A DNA stretch of 64,000 nucleotides, from NCBI RefSeq assembly GCF_017488845.2, contig NZ_CP083371.1, positions 1,736,001-1,800,000 of the forward strand, given 5' to 3'. Below the pieces are notes generated by a model that was not told where the DNA came from, searched no databases, and was given only the letters and a program-made list of their open reading frames with translations. The position numbers and the translations under genes were made by a program. The DNA comes from Ensifer canadensis (GTDB lineage Bacteria; Pseudomonadota; Alphaproteobacteria; Rhizobiales; Rhizobiaceae). Below are positions 41,264 through 50,235 of the stretch, in pieces; positions within the stretch are counted from its first letter, which is position 1; the number at the start of each line of letters is the position of its first letter.

Positions 41264-42136
41264 ATGCGCCGTTATTTCACTGAGGAACACTCCGCCGAGA
41301 CTGTGAACGGCAGGATTGGCGTAGACGTGGCACCGCGCATGCGTCAGGTCATGGCGAGCCTCGTTCGACATCTGCATGATTTTATCAAGGACGTGGAGTT
41401 GACCCAGCGGGAATGGGAGTTGGCCGTTGATTTCCTCACCCGCGCCGGCCAGACCTGTACCGACACACGGCAGGAGTTTATCCTGCTCAGCGACGTCCTT
41501 GGGCTTTCCATGCTGGTCGACGCCATCGGCAACCGTCGTCCCGAAGGCGCGACGGAGAACACCGTCTTCGGCCCGTTCCACGTCGCCAACGCGCCGATCC
41601 GGGCGATGGGGGAAAGCATCAGTCTGGACGGTAAGGGCGAAAGCTGCCTGTTCCACGGCCGGGTGATTGATCTCGACGGCAACGCAATAGAAGGGGCAAC
41701 GATCGACGTCTGGTCAGACAATGCCGATGGCTTCTACGACGTTCAGCAGCCGGACCTGCAGCCGAAATGGAACAACCGCGGACGCTTCGTCACGGGCGCC
41801 GACGGCGCCTACAGCTTCGTCGGTATCAAGCCTGTCAGTTATTCCATTCCCGACGACGGGCCTGCTGGGGACCTGTTGGAGGCGCTCCATCGCCACCCCT
41901 GTCGCCCGGCCCACATGCATTTCCTTGTAACTGCTCCGGGCCACCAGAAGATTGTCACCCACATCTTCACCGGCGGCGACCCCTTCCTCACTTCCGACGC
42001 CGTTTTCGGTGTCAAATCCTCCCTGATCGCTGATTTCGAGCGCATCGACGGCGCGACCTCGTGGCAGGCCGCATTCGATTTCGTCATGGTGCAGGAGGAC
42101 AGATTCGAACATCGCAGCTGCAGTAACGTCAGATAG
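41264..42136 (+). CDS. Hydroxyquinol 1,2-dioxygenase (intradiol)
   Basis: A 290-residue non-heme Fe(III) intradiol dioxygenase that opens hydroxyquinol to maleylacetate. An N-terminal helical dimerisation region (1-100) is followed by the catalytic domain with TVFGPFHV, VIDLDGNAIEGATIDVWSDN and the iron ligands Tyr158 (GFYDVQ), Tyr193 (PVSYSIP), His217 and His219 (RPAHMHF). Family assignment to the hydroxyquinol rather than catechol branch rests on the overall motif set and the maleylacetate reductase partner. GGGAG precedes the ATG at 41264. Last gene of the operon. Confidence 0.9.
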   Translation: MRRYFTEEHSAETVNGRIGVDVAPRMRQVMASLVRHLHDFIKDVELTQREWELAVDFLTRAGQTCTDTRQEFILLSDVLGLSMLVDAIGNRRPEGATENTVFGPFHVANAPIRAMGESISLDGKGESCLFHGRVIDLDGNAIEGATIDVWSDNADGFYDVQQPDLQPKWNNRGRFVTGADGAYSFVGIKPVSYSIPDDGPAGDLLEALHRHPCRPAHMHFLVTAPGHQKIVTHIFTGGDPFLTSDAVFGVKSSLIADFERIDGATSWQAAFDFVMVQEDRFEHRSCSNVR

Positions 42137-42758
42137 TCGTGAACTGTAGCTTTTGAGTGAGGTCGAACGCGGACCCCGCCGGCAGCTTGGGAGAATAATG
42201 AGCGTACCAGGCGACGGCAACAGCGCTGCCAGAGCCCGTTCGCGCGCGGCTTGACCGGTTAAAAGCCTCGTCTCGGAGGATCAGCATCGCGACGGCCAAC
42301 GGCCGGGATCCGGGAGGCCTAGGCCCGGCAAGCCGCTCCGTTTGATTGAGGGATCGCAGACCACGAGGTTTTCGAGACCTCGCCCCTGACTTCCCCGCTC
42401 TGACCCGCGACCGAGCAATTTCGATGATGTCGTCCCGGGCCGCGGTTGGATCGTCCTTACTCCAGGCGACCCCAAGACCGATCCGGAAGTCGATACCCCT
42501 CACCTTCCTGAGCTCGAAATTGCGGTTGGGAAGATCCAGCGTCCATTCCGGCGCAAAGCCGATGCCAAGACCGGCCGAGACCAGTGACACCACCGAGAAG
42601 GTGTCGTCGCAGGTATAGGCGACGCTCTTTGCAAGATCGTGCGCCTCGAACTTTTCAGCAAAGCAGCGCTCGGTGAACGACAGGTTCTGACGCGAGAACG
42701 AGATGATCTTCTCGCCCTTCAGATCCTCGATGCAGATCTCGCTTCTGGCCAACGGCAC
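42129..42758 (-). pseudogene. Truncated LysR-family regulator
   Basis: The minus-strand frame matches the co-inducer domain of LysR regulators (ICIEDLKGEKIISFSRQNLS, then SVVSLVSAGLGIGFAPEWTL and FRIGLGVAWSKDDPTAARDDI). The DNA-binding half is gone: the upstream bases (42760-42930) give only faint HTH-like words interrupted by a stop. The C-terminus runs about 85 residues past the usual family end into non-homologous sequence. It overlaps the dioxygenase end by eight bases. A dead gene. Confidence 0.75.
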
Positions 42759-43203
42759 GACATAGGGTCACGTACGGACCAGGCTTCTCGTCGGTGCACG
42801 CATCGGCGTTCGGTCCTCAACCATCGAATTGATCGAGAAGTCAGAAGCGGTAGGGGCGATCCAACTCAACACGCCGCGCCGCGCCGCCGAGGCCGCAGAT
42901 TGCACCCCTTGTCCACATCCTCTCTGGGGCTCTGGAGAAACATGACGGACCTCTTCTCGTCCTCGAGCATGTCACAGCACGTCCTGACCTATGGCTTCGT
43001 CTTTCCGCAGATCTTGGCTTTACTTCAAAGCAATTCTCCGCAGTTCCCTTTCGATATCTAATATAGATTTCAAATTAAATTGCCTCCATTTGGAAGATTA
43101 ATTCGGAGTTGATTTACGCAATTAGTTAAATAGATTTGATGCTTGGTGATCTTATTCGAGTGATCGCAAGTATTGGCATAAGTCTATCGAAAGGGATGGC
43201 GAG
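42759..43203. other. Leader of the RTX gene, AT-rich in its right half
   Basis: 445 bp. The left part may hold the lost HTH end of the LysR remnant. From about 43050 to 43200 the sequence is markedly AT-rich against its surroundings and should carry the RTX promoter. No known operator was found. Confidence 0.4.
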
Positions 43204-45258
43204 ATGGCAAAGATCGTAGGCTCGTACTCAAACGATGCTTTGAAAGGCTCGGAGGTAACCGACTACATCTGGGGCCTGCCCGGCAGCGATACGATCGATG
43301 GGGGCGGCGGCGACGATTTTGTCGATGGTGGGGCTGAAAGCGACACCCTGACAAGTTCGAACGGCTACGATCGCCTCGACGGCGGTGCCGGTGATGACCA
43401 GATCGTTCTCACCGGGACCGGCGGCGCAGTTACCGGAGGCAGCGGTTACGACGGCCTTGTCGTCGACTTCTCGCAAAGCGCAGACCGGATGGTCTTCAAC
43501 GGTGCCAGCGGCCATGGCTATGCTGGCGACCCGAGCGCCACAAACCGGCACATCTTCTTCCACGATATCGAGTGGCTGCGCCTGCTCGCCGGCAGTGGTG
43601 ACGACCGGATCACCGGAACTGCCGGGGGCGATCGGATTTCGACCGGTGCCGGCAACGACGTCGTCAATGCGGGCGCGGGACAGGACATCATCACCAATAC
43701 GGGTGGTCACGACCGTCTCGACGGCGGTGATGGAAATGACCGCTTCGTGCTTGTCGGGACGGGCAGCGCCGTTTTCGGCGGTGCCGGAGACGATACGCTG
43801 GCCGTCGACCTCTCGGCATCGGCCGCTCCGGTCGTGTTCAACCTGGAGAATGGTCACGGCATCATCGGATACGGGACGCAGGAGGAGCGGCATCTCTTCA
43901 TCCAGTACCAGGATGTCGAGTGGATTGTGCTGACGACGGGACGCGGAAGCGATCATATTACGGGTAGCGCACTTGGCGACGTTATCGAGACGGCAGGCGG
44001 CAACGATTTCGTCGACGCCGGCGCGGGCGATGACATGATCACCGACGGGCTCGGTGCCAACCGTCTTTTTGGCGGCGACGGCCGCGACCAGATCGTCTCG
44101 ACACTCTACTCCGCCGAGATCGATGGCGGCGCCGGCCAGGACTGGCTCTATATCAAGGAGACGCAGAGCACGAGCGACCTCACTGTCGATTTCGCTGCCG
44201 GTGAGGCCTCGACCGGCACAGTGTTGCGCGGCATAGAGGAGGCAAGCCTCGCGCTTGGCAGCGGCAACGATCGGGTCATCGCGGGTGATCTTACCTATCT
44301 CGTGGTCGATGCCGGCGCGGGAAACGATCATCTCGAAGGCGGTGCCAGGCGTGACCGGTTCGATGGCGAGGAGGGCAACGACTACATCGATGCCGGCGCC
44401 GGAGACGACATGATAGAGACAGGCGCTGGCGATGACGTGGCTTTTGGCGGCGACGGCAGGGATACGCTTGCCAATGACGGCGGCAGCGACATGCTCGATG
44501 GCGGCGCCGGCGATGACTGGCTGCAGGACACCTTTCCCGGCAGCGGCACCCTTGGCGTCGCGTCGATCCTGCGCGGCGGCGCGGGCAACGACACGATCAA
44601 TGCCCGTTACCTCGGAGAGGTCGATGGCGGCGAAGGCCGGGATCTATTGAACCTCAACTATGGCGGCTTGCCGCAGGTAACCGACTTCGACGCGACACGC
44701 GGCGCAACACACACCGGCTTGGCCTTCACCAATGTGGAGTACTTCAACGTCTCATCCGGGCGCTACGACGACGTGCTGCGCGGCGCCGACGACAATGACA
44801 CCCTCTATTCGTCGAGCGGCAACGATATCCTCGATGGGCGTGGTGGGGACGACACGCTGAGGGGCGCCTCGGAAAACGACCAGCTTTTCGGCGGCGAAGG
44901 TGCGGATTTTCTCGACGGCGGCTCGCAGGACGACCTGTTGAGTGGCGGCAATGGCGCCGACCTGTTGAAGGGCGACAGCGGCGCCGACACGTTTCTGTGG
45001 TCGTCGGAAACCTCCGGCCAGGCGGGCCTCGATCACATTCTCGATTTCGTTGGCAGGCAGGGCGATCGGATCGCCTTTTCCGAAGAGGCCCAGGACGCCA
45101 CAGGCATTCACAGCTATGCCGATTTTCTTGCCGCCGCCAGCGATACGACCGACGGCTTGTTCATCGCCTTCAACGGCTCCGATGTCGAAGGCATTCTGAT
45201 TGAGCATGTTTCGCTCTCGGCTCTCATGGAAAGCGATGTCGTCTTCGGTCTCGGCTGA
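43204..45258 (+). CDS. RTX calcium-binding repeat protein, probably type I secreted
   Basis: A 684-residue acidic protein made largely of GGxGxDxUx nonapeptides, in blocks at about 22-60, 130-200, 255-300, 380-445 and 535-605, such as GGDGNDRFV, GAGDDMIET, GGDGRDTLA and GGSQDDLLS. There is no N-terminal signal peptide. The repeats bind Ca2+ and fold the protein outside the cell, and the C-terminal 50 residues (ending LMESDVVFGLG) have the hydrophobic tail expected of a type I export signal. No enzyme domain is visible, so an adhesin or surface/matrix protein is likely. No type I exporter genes are in the window. Confidence 0.88.
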   Translation: MAKIVGSYSNDALKGSEVTDYIWGLPGSDTIDGGGGDDFVDGGAESDTLTSSNGYDRLDGGAGDDQIVLTGTGGAVTGGSGYDGLVVDFSQSADRMVFNGASGHGYAGDPSATNRHIFFHDIEWLRLLAGSGDDRITGTAGGDRISTGAGNDVVNAGAGQDIITNTGGHDRLDGGDGNDRFVLVGTGSAVFGGAGDDTLAVDLSASAAPVVFNLENGHGIIGYGTQEERHLFIQYQDVEWIVLTTGRGSDHITGSALGDVIETAGGNDFVDAGAGDDMITDGLGANRLFGGDGRDQIVSTLYSAEIDGGAGQDWLYIKETQSTSDLTVDFAAGEASTGTVLRGIEEASLALGSGNDRVIAGDLTYLVVDAGAGNDHLEGGARRDRFDGEEGNDYIDAGAGDDMIETGAGDDVAFGGDGRDTLANDGGSDMLDGGAGDDWLQDTFPGSGTLGVASILRGGAGNDTINARYLGEVDGGEGRDLLNLNYGGLPQVTDFDATRGATHTGLAFTNVEYFNVSSGRYDDVLRGADDNDTLYSSSGNDILDGRGGDDTLRGASENDQLFGGEGADFLDGGSQDDLLSGGNGADLLKGDSGADTFLWSSETSGQAGLDHILDFVGRQGDRIAFSEEAQDATGIHSYADFLAAASDTTDGLFIAFNGSDVEGILIEHVSLSALMESDVVFGLG

Positions 45259-45469
45259 CGGCACGCTAGGCCTCAGCTTTCCGGAGGCCCGCATTCGCCT
45301 GCAGCCGCGGCTTCGTTGGCCACCGTGGTCAGGCGTCCATCGATGGGATGACGCCGCCGGTCCATACGCCGTGTCGAGGTCGTGGATGACCGCGAGGAGC
45401 CGGGATGCCATGGTTCGCCGATCACGACATTGTTGCCGCCCGCGGCCCTGCCTGCAAGCCACCATCGGA

Positions 45470-45739
45470 GCGCAAACATGGTTCTGCGATCCACAATCCC
45501 CGTGGCAGAAAGGAACCGTCGAAAACACCAACAGACGGGCCAGGAAATGGCTTTCGAGAGAGGTCGATCCCCTGTCGCTCAGCGACTGCGATCTAACCGA
45601 AATCTGCAATCATCTGAACGCAACACCGCGCAAATGCCTCGGCTACAAACCACCCGCCGAAGTCTTCCGCCAGAAACGCGCGCGCAGATCAGGCGCACCG
45701 GTCAGCCTCTCAAAGCCCGCAGGTCGCGGTTCAGCGTGA
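45470..45739 (+). pseudogene. IS30-family transposase, C-terminal remnant
   Basis: About 90 residues beginning QTWFCDPQSPWQKGTVENTN and including LSDCDLTEICNHLNATPRKC and LGYKPPAEVFR, the C-terminal part of IS30-type DDE transposases including the final catalytic Glu (in GTVENTN). The N-terminal two thirds are absent; upstream DNA in this frame is unrelated. A leftover of an old insertion between the RTX gene and the DUF1194 gene. Confidence 0.75.
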
Positions 45740-45756
45740 ACGCAAAGCGCATTGAA

Positions 45757-46554
45757 CTATTGCCCAATGCGACGCTCCTGCATTTCTTCGCCCACAAAGC
45801 AATTGTAGTCTGCTCGGTCGTCGACGCGTTGCAACAGTGGCTCGAACCGCTTCAGGTCGCTCACGTTCGGTCCAAGTATCTCGACAATGAGCTTGCTCAG
45901 AATAGCCTCCGCAAAATCGCCAGGATCTGAGACTTTCAACAGAAAGGCCCCATCTCCACCGATGACACAATTCTCATAATAAGCGTCGAGGTCCGGAATC
46001 GATGCGGAATCCTGACGCGTCAACATGATGGGCAGTCCATCGATCACGATGCCTTGGGCGACAGTCGAATTACGGGCAACGGGTACCGGCACACCGGAGT
46101 TGTTCGGCCCATCTCCCGATATGTCGACCACGCGTCGCATTCCCTGGAACGGGCTAGCTAAGAAGAGGTTTCGTGAAAACGCCAGCGTGTTGGAAATCGA
46201 GGTGAACGATATCCTCCTCATCGGTTGCTGGCGCAGAGCATCGGCGAATTGGCCCGCAGTGCTGGGGCCATCGATCAGCGTCCAAGGCATGATCTGGACA
46301 GCAGAGCCACCCCACTCAACGTATGTCACGGCGATTTTGCCGATAGGCCCGTCCTCTATTGCATTGACGAGTTCGGGCTGGAGAAATGCATTCACATAGC
46401 CTTGACGTTGCGCACGCTGTTCGTCGATCTCCATTGAGTAGGAGACATCGACGGCAAGAACCAACTCAAGATCAACGTCAAATTGAGAAAGCTGAGCGGG
46501 CGTGCTGCCCCCCAGAAGGCCAAAGCAGACAAGAAGCGCGCATTGCGGTTTCAT
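45757..46554 (-). CDS. DUF1194 (VWA-like) secreted protein
   Basis: A 265-residue protein with a short signal peptide (MKPQCALLVCFGLLGGSTPA) and a von Willebrand A-like domain. LVLAVDVSYSM is the metal-ion-dependent adhesion site (DxSxS), and RVVDISGDGPNN carries the next conserved Asp. Residues IVIDGLPIMLT match DUF1194, a periplasmic family of unknown role common in Rhizobiales. The end SKLIVEILGP is followed by a cysteine-containing tail. It is monocistronic and lies next to the IS30 remnant. Confidence 0.8.
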   Translation of the reverse strand: MKPQCALLVCFGLLGGSTPAQLSQFDVDLELVLAVDVSYSMEIDEQRAQRQGYVNAFLQPELVNAIEDGPIGKIAVTYVEWGGSAVQIMPWTLIDGPSTAGQFADALRQQPMRRISFTSISNTLAFSRNLFLASPFQGMRRVVDISGDGPNNSGVPVPVARNSTVAQGIVIDGLPIMLTRQDSASIPDLDAYYENCVIGGDGAFLLKVSDPGDFAEAILSKLIVEILGPNVSDLKRFEPLLQRVDDRADYNCFVGEEMQERRIGQ

Positions 46555-46871
46555 CGCGATCGGAAGCCCAGTGCACGATCATACTACGCCCGTTCAGCGA
46601 GCTCGCAATACAGGGATGCTAGCTCAGATTCAGCACCTGTCCGCTCTTGGCGCACCCACCCATTCCAGACGAAAAGGGGCGGGCCGATGGGCCGGCCGCC
46701 CTTCGGAAAGCCAGCTGTGAACCCTTGCCTTGAAGGGTTTCGAACCGCCGACCTCGCTATGCCTGCCAGCAGAGTCCATGAACCCCAAGATTAGGGAATC
46801 ACACGACAACTCGATCACCATCTCCAGCAGTGCACAGTTCTTCTGTGCCGCGACACCCTCGTTCTCCCGAT
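46555..46871. other. Intergenic stretch with a GC-rich hairpin and a short repeat
   Basis: 317 bp upstream of the DUF1194 gene and downstream of the AraC-type gene. It holds a GC-rich inverted sequence (about 46676-46704, GGCGGGCC/GGCCGGCCGCC) that may end transcription, and a 25-bp sequence (46730-46754) repeated at 59033. Confidence 0.4.
46730..46754 (+). repeat. 25-bp repeat, first copy
   Basis: TTGAAGGGTTTCGAACCGC followed by CGACCT. The copy at 59033-59057 differs at one base (T for C). The centre GGTTTCGAACC is palindromic. It could be a tRNA-derived or integration-related scar, but no tRNA fold surrounds it. Confidence 0.5.
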
Positions 46872-47819
46872 TCAGGGTGCCAGTTCACTGTCGCGGGCGT
46901 TGCGCCGGATAGTCTGGGGCGGCTGTCCGAGTGCCCGCAGAAAAGCCCGGCGCATGCGATCGCTATCGGCGAAGCCGGTTTCCTCCGCGATCACATCCAT
47001 GGAGTGGCGGCCTTGTTCCATCAGCAGCCGCGCCGCCTCGACGCGCAGGTTCTCCACCGCCTTGGCCGGCGACTGCCCCGTCTCTGACCGGAAGGCGCGG
47101 CTGAACTGGCGCGCGCTCAAGCCCGCCGCATCCGCCAGTTCGTCCACCGACAGAACGCTGCGCAGATTGGCCTTGGCATAGTTGACCGATTTCTGGATCC
47201 GGTCCGACTTCGGGTCCAGTTCGAGCAACGCCGAGAACTGCGATTGGCCGCCGGCCCTGCGGTGGTAGACCACGAGCTTGCGTGCGACCGAGCGAGCAAC
47301 GTCCTGACCATGGTCCTTCTCGACCATGGCGAGAGCCAGGTCGATGCTTGCCGTCATTCCCGCCGACGTCCATACGGAGCCATCGACGATGAAGATGCGA
47401 TCCTCCTCGACCTTGACGGCCGGGAACCGCTCCCGGAGCTGGCGCGCAAAAAGCCAATGCGTCGTCGCACGGCGCCCATTCAGCAGCCCGGATTCTGCAA
47501 GAATGAAGGCGGCGGTACAGGGGCCAGCCAGCCGACGCGCAGTTTGCAGGGAATGGCGCGCGAACTCGATAAGGCCCGGTGTCATCGGCTCGATCGTCGT
47601 GCCGGCTCCAAACATCACGGTGTCGTAGGTCGTATCGTCGAAGGCTTTCGTGATGACACCAAACCCAGCCGACGACTTGATCTCTCCGCCGGCTTCGGAA
47701 AGCAACGTTATCTCGTAAGCCGGCTCTCCAAGCTGAATGTTGGCCATCTCGAAGGCAGTGACCGCTGCAAAACCGAGGAGCTGGAATCCTGGAAACACGA
47801 CGTAACCGATCTTGTGCAT
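46872..47819 (-). CDS. GlxA-type AraC-family regulator with DJ-1/PfpI domain
   Basis: A 315-residue regulator. The N-terminal half (1-180) is a DJ-1/PfpI-like domain (IGYVVFPGFQLLGFAAVTAFEMAN) without a clear nucleophile Cys, and the C-terminal 100 residues form a double HTH of the AraC type (VDELADAAGLSARQFSRAFR, SMDVIAEETGFADSDRMRRAF). AAAGGTGG precedes the ATG. It is the last gene of a leftward series SDR, epoxide hydrolase, VOC, regulator, and probably controls them. Inducer unknown. Confidence 0.87.
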   Translation of the reverse strand: MHKIGYVVFPGFQLLGFAAVTAFEMANIQLGEPAYEITLLSEAGGEIKSSAGFGVITKAFDDTTYDTVMFGAGTTIEPMTPGLIEFARHSLQTARRLAGPCTAAFILAESGLLNGRRATTHWLFARQLRERFPAVKVEEDRIFIVDGSVWTSAGMTASIDLALAMVEKDHGQDVARSVARKLVVYHRRAGGQSQFSALLELDPKSDRIQKSVNYAKANLRSVLSVDELADAAGLSARQFSRAFRSETGQSPAKAVENLRVEAARLLMEQGRHSMDVIAEETGFADSDRMRRAFLRALGQPPQTIRRNARDSELAP

Positions 47820-48101
47820 GGCACACCACCTTTTGTCTGAAACCGCCGCTTATATCACATTTGCGCCATCGCAAGAAGCGCCCTCGTCCGCACGCGAAGT
47901 GGATGTTGCATACATTGACGGACGCCAGCAGCGGATCTTCGACGACGCTATCATCCGTGCCCCGCAAGAAGGCACGGCGCCTCGTCGGGAACCGGATGCC
48001 GTCCGCCTCATCGTAGTCGTAGACGCCCTGCGACAAGATGCAGACGGGTACGCAATCCGGTTTTCGGTGGATTGCGTACCCGAATACGGCCTCGCGGAGG
48101 G

Positions 48102-48740
48102 TTACAACGGTAGCGGCTTGCCGGCCTGCTCCTGTACGATGTAGTCGGCGTACCAGTCCGGCCAGTTCTCATCATGCTTGCCGCCGGTTCGCTTTTCGTG
48201 CTCGCCGTGGGCGGCTGCCGCGCGCCGTAGCGCGCCTGCGAGTTCGCTCGACGAGGTGAATGTCGTGATGTCCGTGTCGACGCGTCCAGGCAATCGTTCG
48301 GTGACCTCCTGGAGCAGCCAGCCGTTGCCGTCCGGATCGGCGAACGAGGCGGAGGAGCGGTAGCTGCGCCGTTCCGGATCCCTGCCGCTGATTGGCGGCT
48401 GCCCAGGACCGGCGCGGTGGATGATCTCGCTCACGTCGGCGCCGCGACCGATGAGTTCGGCGCGGGCAGCTTCGATATCCGAGACGACGAGATACAGCCC
48501 GCGTGCCGATCCGGGTGCCGCCGACGTCAGCCCTGTGCCGAAGTGGATCGAGCTCGGTGATCCCGGCGGTGTGAACTGTACGACCCGGAATGTGTCACCG
48601 ACCGCGAAGTCGGCGTCGAGCCTCCAACCCAGGCCGTCATAAAAGCGTTTTGCGCGGTCAACGTCCGAAACAGGGATAACAACGACCTCAAGTTTCAGGT
48701 CGACCGTTTGCAGTTTGAGGGTTTTGGTTGCAATGGTCAT
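48102..48740 (-). CDS. VOC-family protein with C-terminal extension
   Basis: A 212-residue protein. A VOC domain covers about 12-150 (LEVVVIPVSDVDRAKRFYDGLGWRLDADF, FADPDGNGWLLQEVTERLPG, with the metal-binding Glu). A charged C-terminal tail follows (HGEHEKRTGGKHDENWPDWYADYI), seen in a subgroup of glyoxalase-like proteins. The ATG at 48740 is preferred over an upstream extension. It lies between the epoxide hydrolase and the GlxA-type regulator on the same strand and may act on a reactive carbonyl or epoxide product (inference). Confidence 0.82.
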   Translation of the reverse strand: MTIATKTLKLQTVDLKLEVVVIPVSDVDRAKRFYDGLGWRLDADFAVGDTFRVVQFTPPGSPSSIHFGTGLTSAAPGSARGLYLVVSDIEAARAELIGRGADVSEIIHRAGPGQPPISGRDPERRSYRSSASFADPDGNGWLLQEVTERLPGRVDTDITTFTSSSELAGALRRAAAAHGEHEKRTGGKHDENWPDWYADYIVQEQAGKPLPL

Positions 48741-48801
48741 GGCTTTTTCCTTGTGGCTGGGAAGGCGGCGCGCCAATGGCGCCCCTTCTTTCTCAAATCG
48801 A

Positions 48802-50157
48802 CTAACGCAGCGACCTGAAGGAGACTCGCAACTCTTCAGTGAAGACTTCCGGCTGTTCCCAGGCCGCAAAGTGCCCGCCCTTAGGCAGACGATTGTAGTG
48901 GATCAGCTTCGGAAAGGCTTTCTCAGTCCAACTGCGGGGGGCGGTGTAGATTTCGTCAGGAAAAGCACTCACCGCGACCGGGATGGTCACGCCCTTGGGC
49001 GCGAAGAAAGCGAGCTTGCTTTCCCAGAAGAGACGGCCCGAAGACAGCCCCGTGTTCGTCAGCCAGTAGAGCGTGATGTTGTCGAGGATGTCATCGCGCG
49101 TCAGCCCTTCACTAGCCCCGTCAAAGACGCGGCCGATCAGCTTCTGGCTCTCCGGATCATGATCAATCATCCATGCGGTAAGGGCGATGGGTGAATCGTC
49201 CAGGCCGTAGAGTGTCTGTGGCCGGGCTCCCATTTCCAACGCGTAGCCGACACGATGCTTGTAGAAGAAATCGAGCTGCTTCCACGCGTACTCCTCGTCG
49301 GCCGTCAGGCCCGTCGGCTGCGGACCGCCGGCCAGCGCCGCGGAAATGTTATCGGGAAGCGTGCCGGGCATGTTGGTGTGGATGCCAAGCAGCCCTTCAG
49401 GCTTCTGTAGCGCCATCTGCTCGTTAACTGCGTCACCCCAGTCGCCGCCCTGCGCGACATATTTCTTGTAACCCAGGCGGTCCATCAGAACGGCCCAGGC
49501 CCGTGCGATACGCTGCGGATCCCAGCCGAGCTCGGTGGGCTTGCCGGAAAAGCCGTACCCGGGGATTGATGGAATTATGACATCAAACGCATCGGCTGCG
49601 GTACCGCCGTGCGCTGTCGGATTGGTCAACGGATCGATGATCTTCAGCTGCTCGATGATCGAGCCGGGCCAACCATGTGTAATGATAACCGGCAGCGCGT
49701 TCGGGTGCTTCGACTTCACCTGAATGAAGTGGATATCGACGCCGTCGATGCTCGTCACGAACTGAGGCAAGGCGTTCAACCTCGCCTCCACCTTTCGCCA
49801 GTCGTGCTGGTTGGCCCAATAGTCGGCAAGCTTCCGCATCGTGGCCAGTCGCACGCCCTGAGTATCGTCCGTGACCAGCTCCTGATCGGGCCACTTGGTT
49901 GCGACGATGCGCCGCTTGAGATCGGCAAGGGCCTCGTCGGCTGCACGGAACTGGAATGGACGAATGGTTTCGTCGACAGCCGGCTGGGCATCGGACGCAC
50001 CGTTTACGGAAGCCTGCGCAACCTGGATGCCGCTGCGCGCAGAAGAACTCGTTTCGGCGTGAGCCACGACCGCGGGAAGAAAAATTGCGATCGTTCCAGC
50101 GAGTGCATAGGCGGCAAGGCGATTGCGCTTGCCAATTATCGAATAGGATCTCGACAT
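48802..50157 (-). CDS. Exported epoxide hydrolase
   Basis: A 451-residue alpha/beta-fold epoxide hydrolase. A signal peptide is at about 10-35 (AAYALAGTIAIFLPAVVAHA), so it is likely periplasmic. An N-terminal EHN domain (IRPFQFRAADEALADLKRRI) is followed by the core with HGWPGSIIEQ (oxyanion), GGDWGD (nucleophile Asp) and KGGHFAAWEQPE (His). It opens epoxides to diols; the substrate is unknown. An ATG two codons further upstream (50163) is also possible. It is downstream of an SDR gene with a 78-bp gap, probably one operon. Confidence 0.87.
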   Translation of the reverse strand: MSRSYSIIGKRNRLAAYALAGTIAIFLPAVVAHAETSSSARSGIQVAQASVNGASDAQPAVDETIRPFQFRAADEALADLKRRIVATKWPDQELVTDDTQGVRLATMRKLADYWANQHDWRKVEARLNALPQFVTSIDGVDIHFIQVKSKHPNALPVIITHGWPGSIIEQLKIIDPLTNPTAHGGTAADAFDVIIPSIPGYGFSGKPTELGWDPQRIARAWAVLMDRLGYKKYVAQGGDWGDAVNEQMALQKPEGLLGIHTNMPGTLPDNISAALAGGPQPTGLTADEEYAWKQLDFFYKHRVGYALEMGARPQTLYGLDDSPIALTAWMIDHDPESQKLIGRVFDGASEGLTRDDILDNITLYWLTNTGLSSGRLFWESKLAFFAPKGVTIPVAVSAFPDEIYTAPRSWTEKAFPKLIHYNRLPKGGHFAAWEQPEVFTEELRVSFRSLR

Positions 50158-50235
50158 GATCATTCTCTTGTTTCGAGGATCGGCGAGACGCCGCCGACAT
50201 AGGCGTGCATTTCAGTGGGTCGCTGAAGACCGGAA

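Noticed and set aside
43228..44331. Long minus-strand frame across the RTX gene, and the repeated DNA itself as a possible array
   Set aside because: The frame is the mirror of GGxGxD repeats. The repeats are codon-level nonapeptides, irregular at DNA level, without spacers, so not CRISPR.
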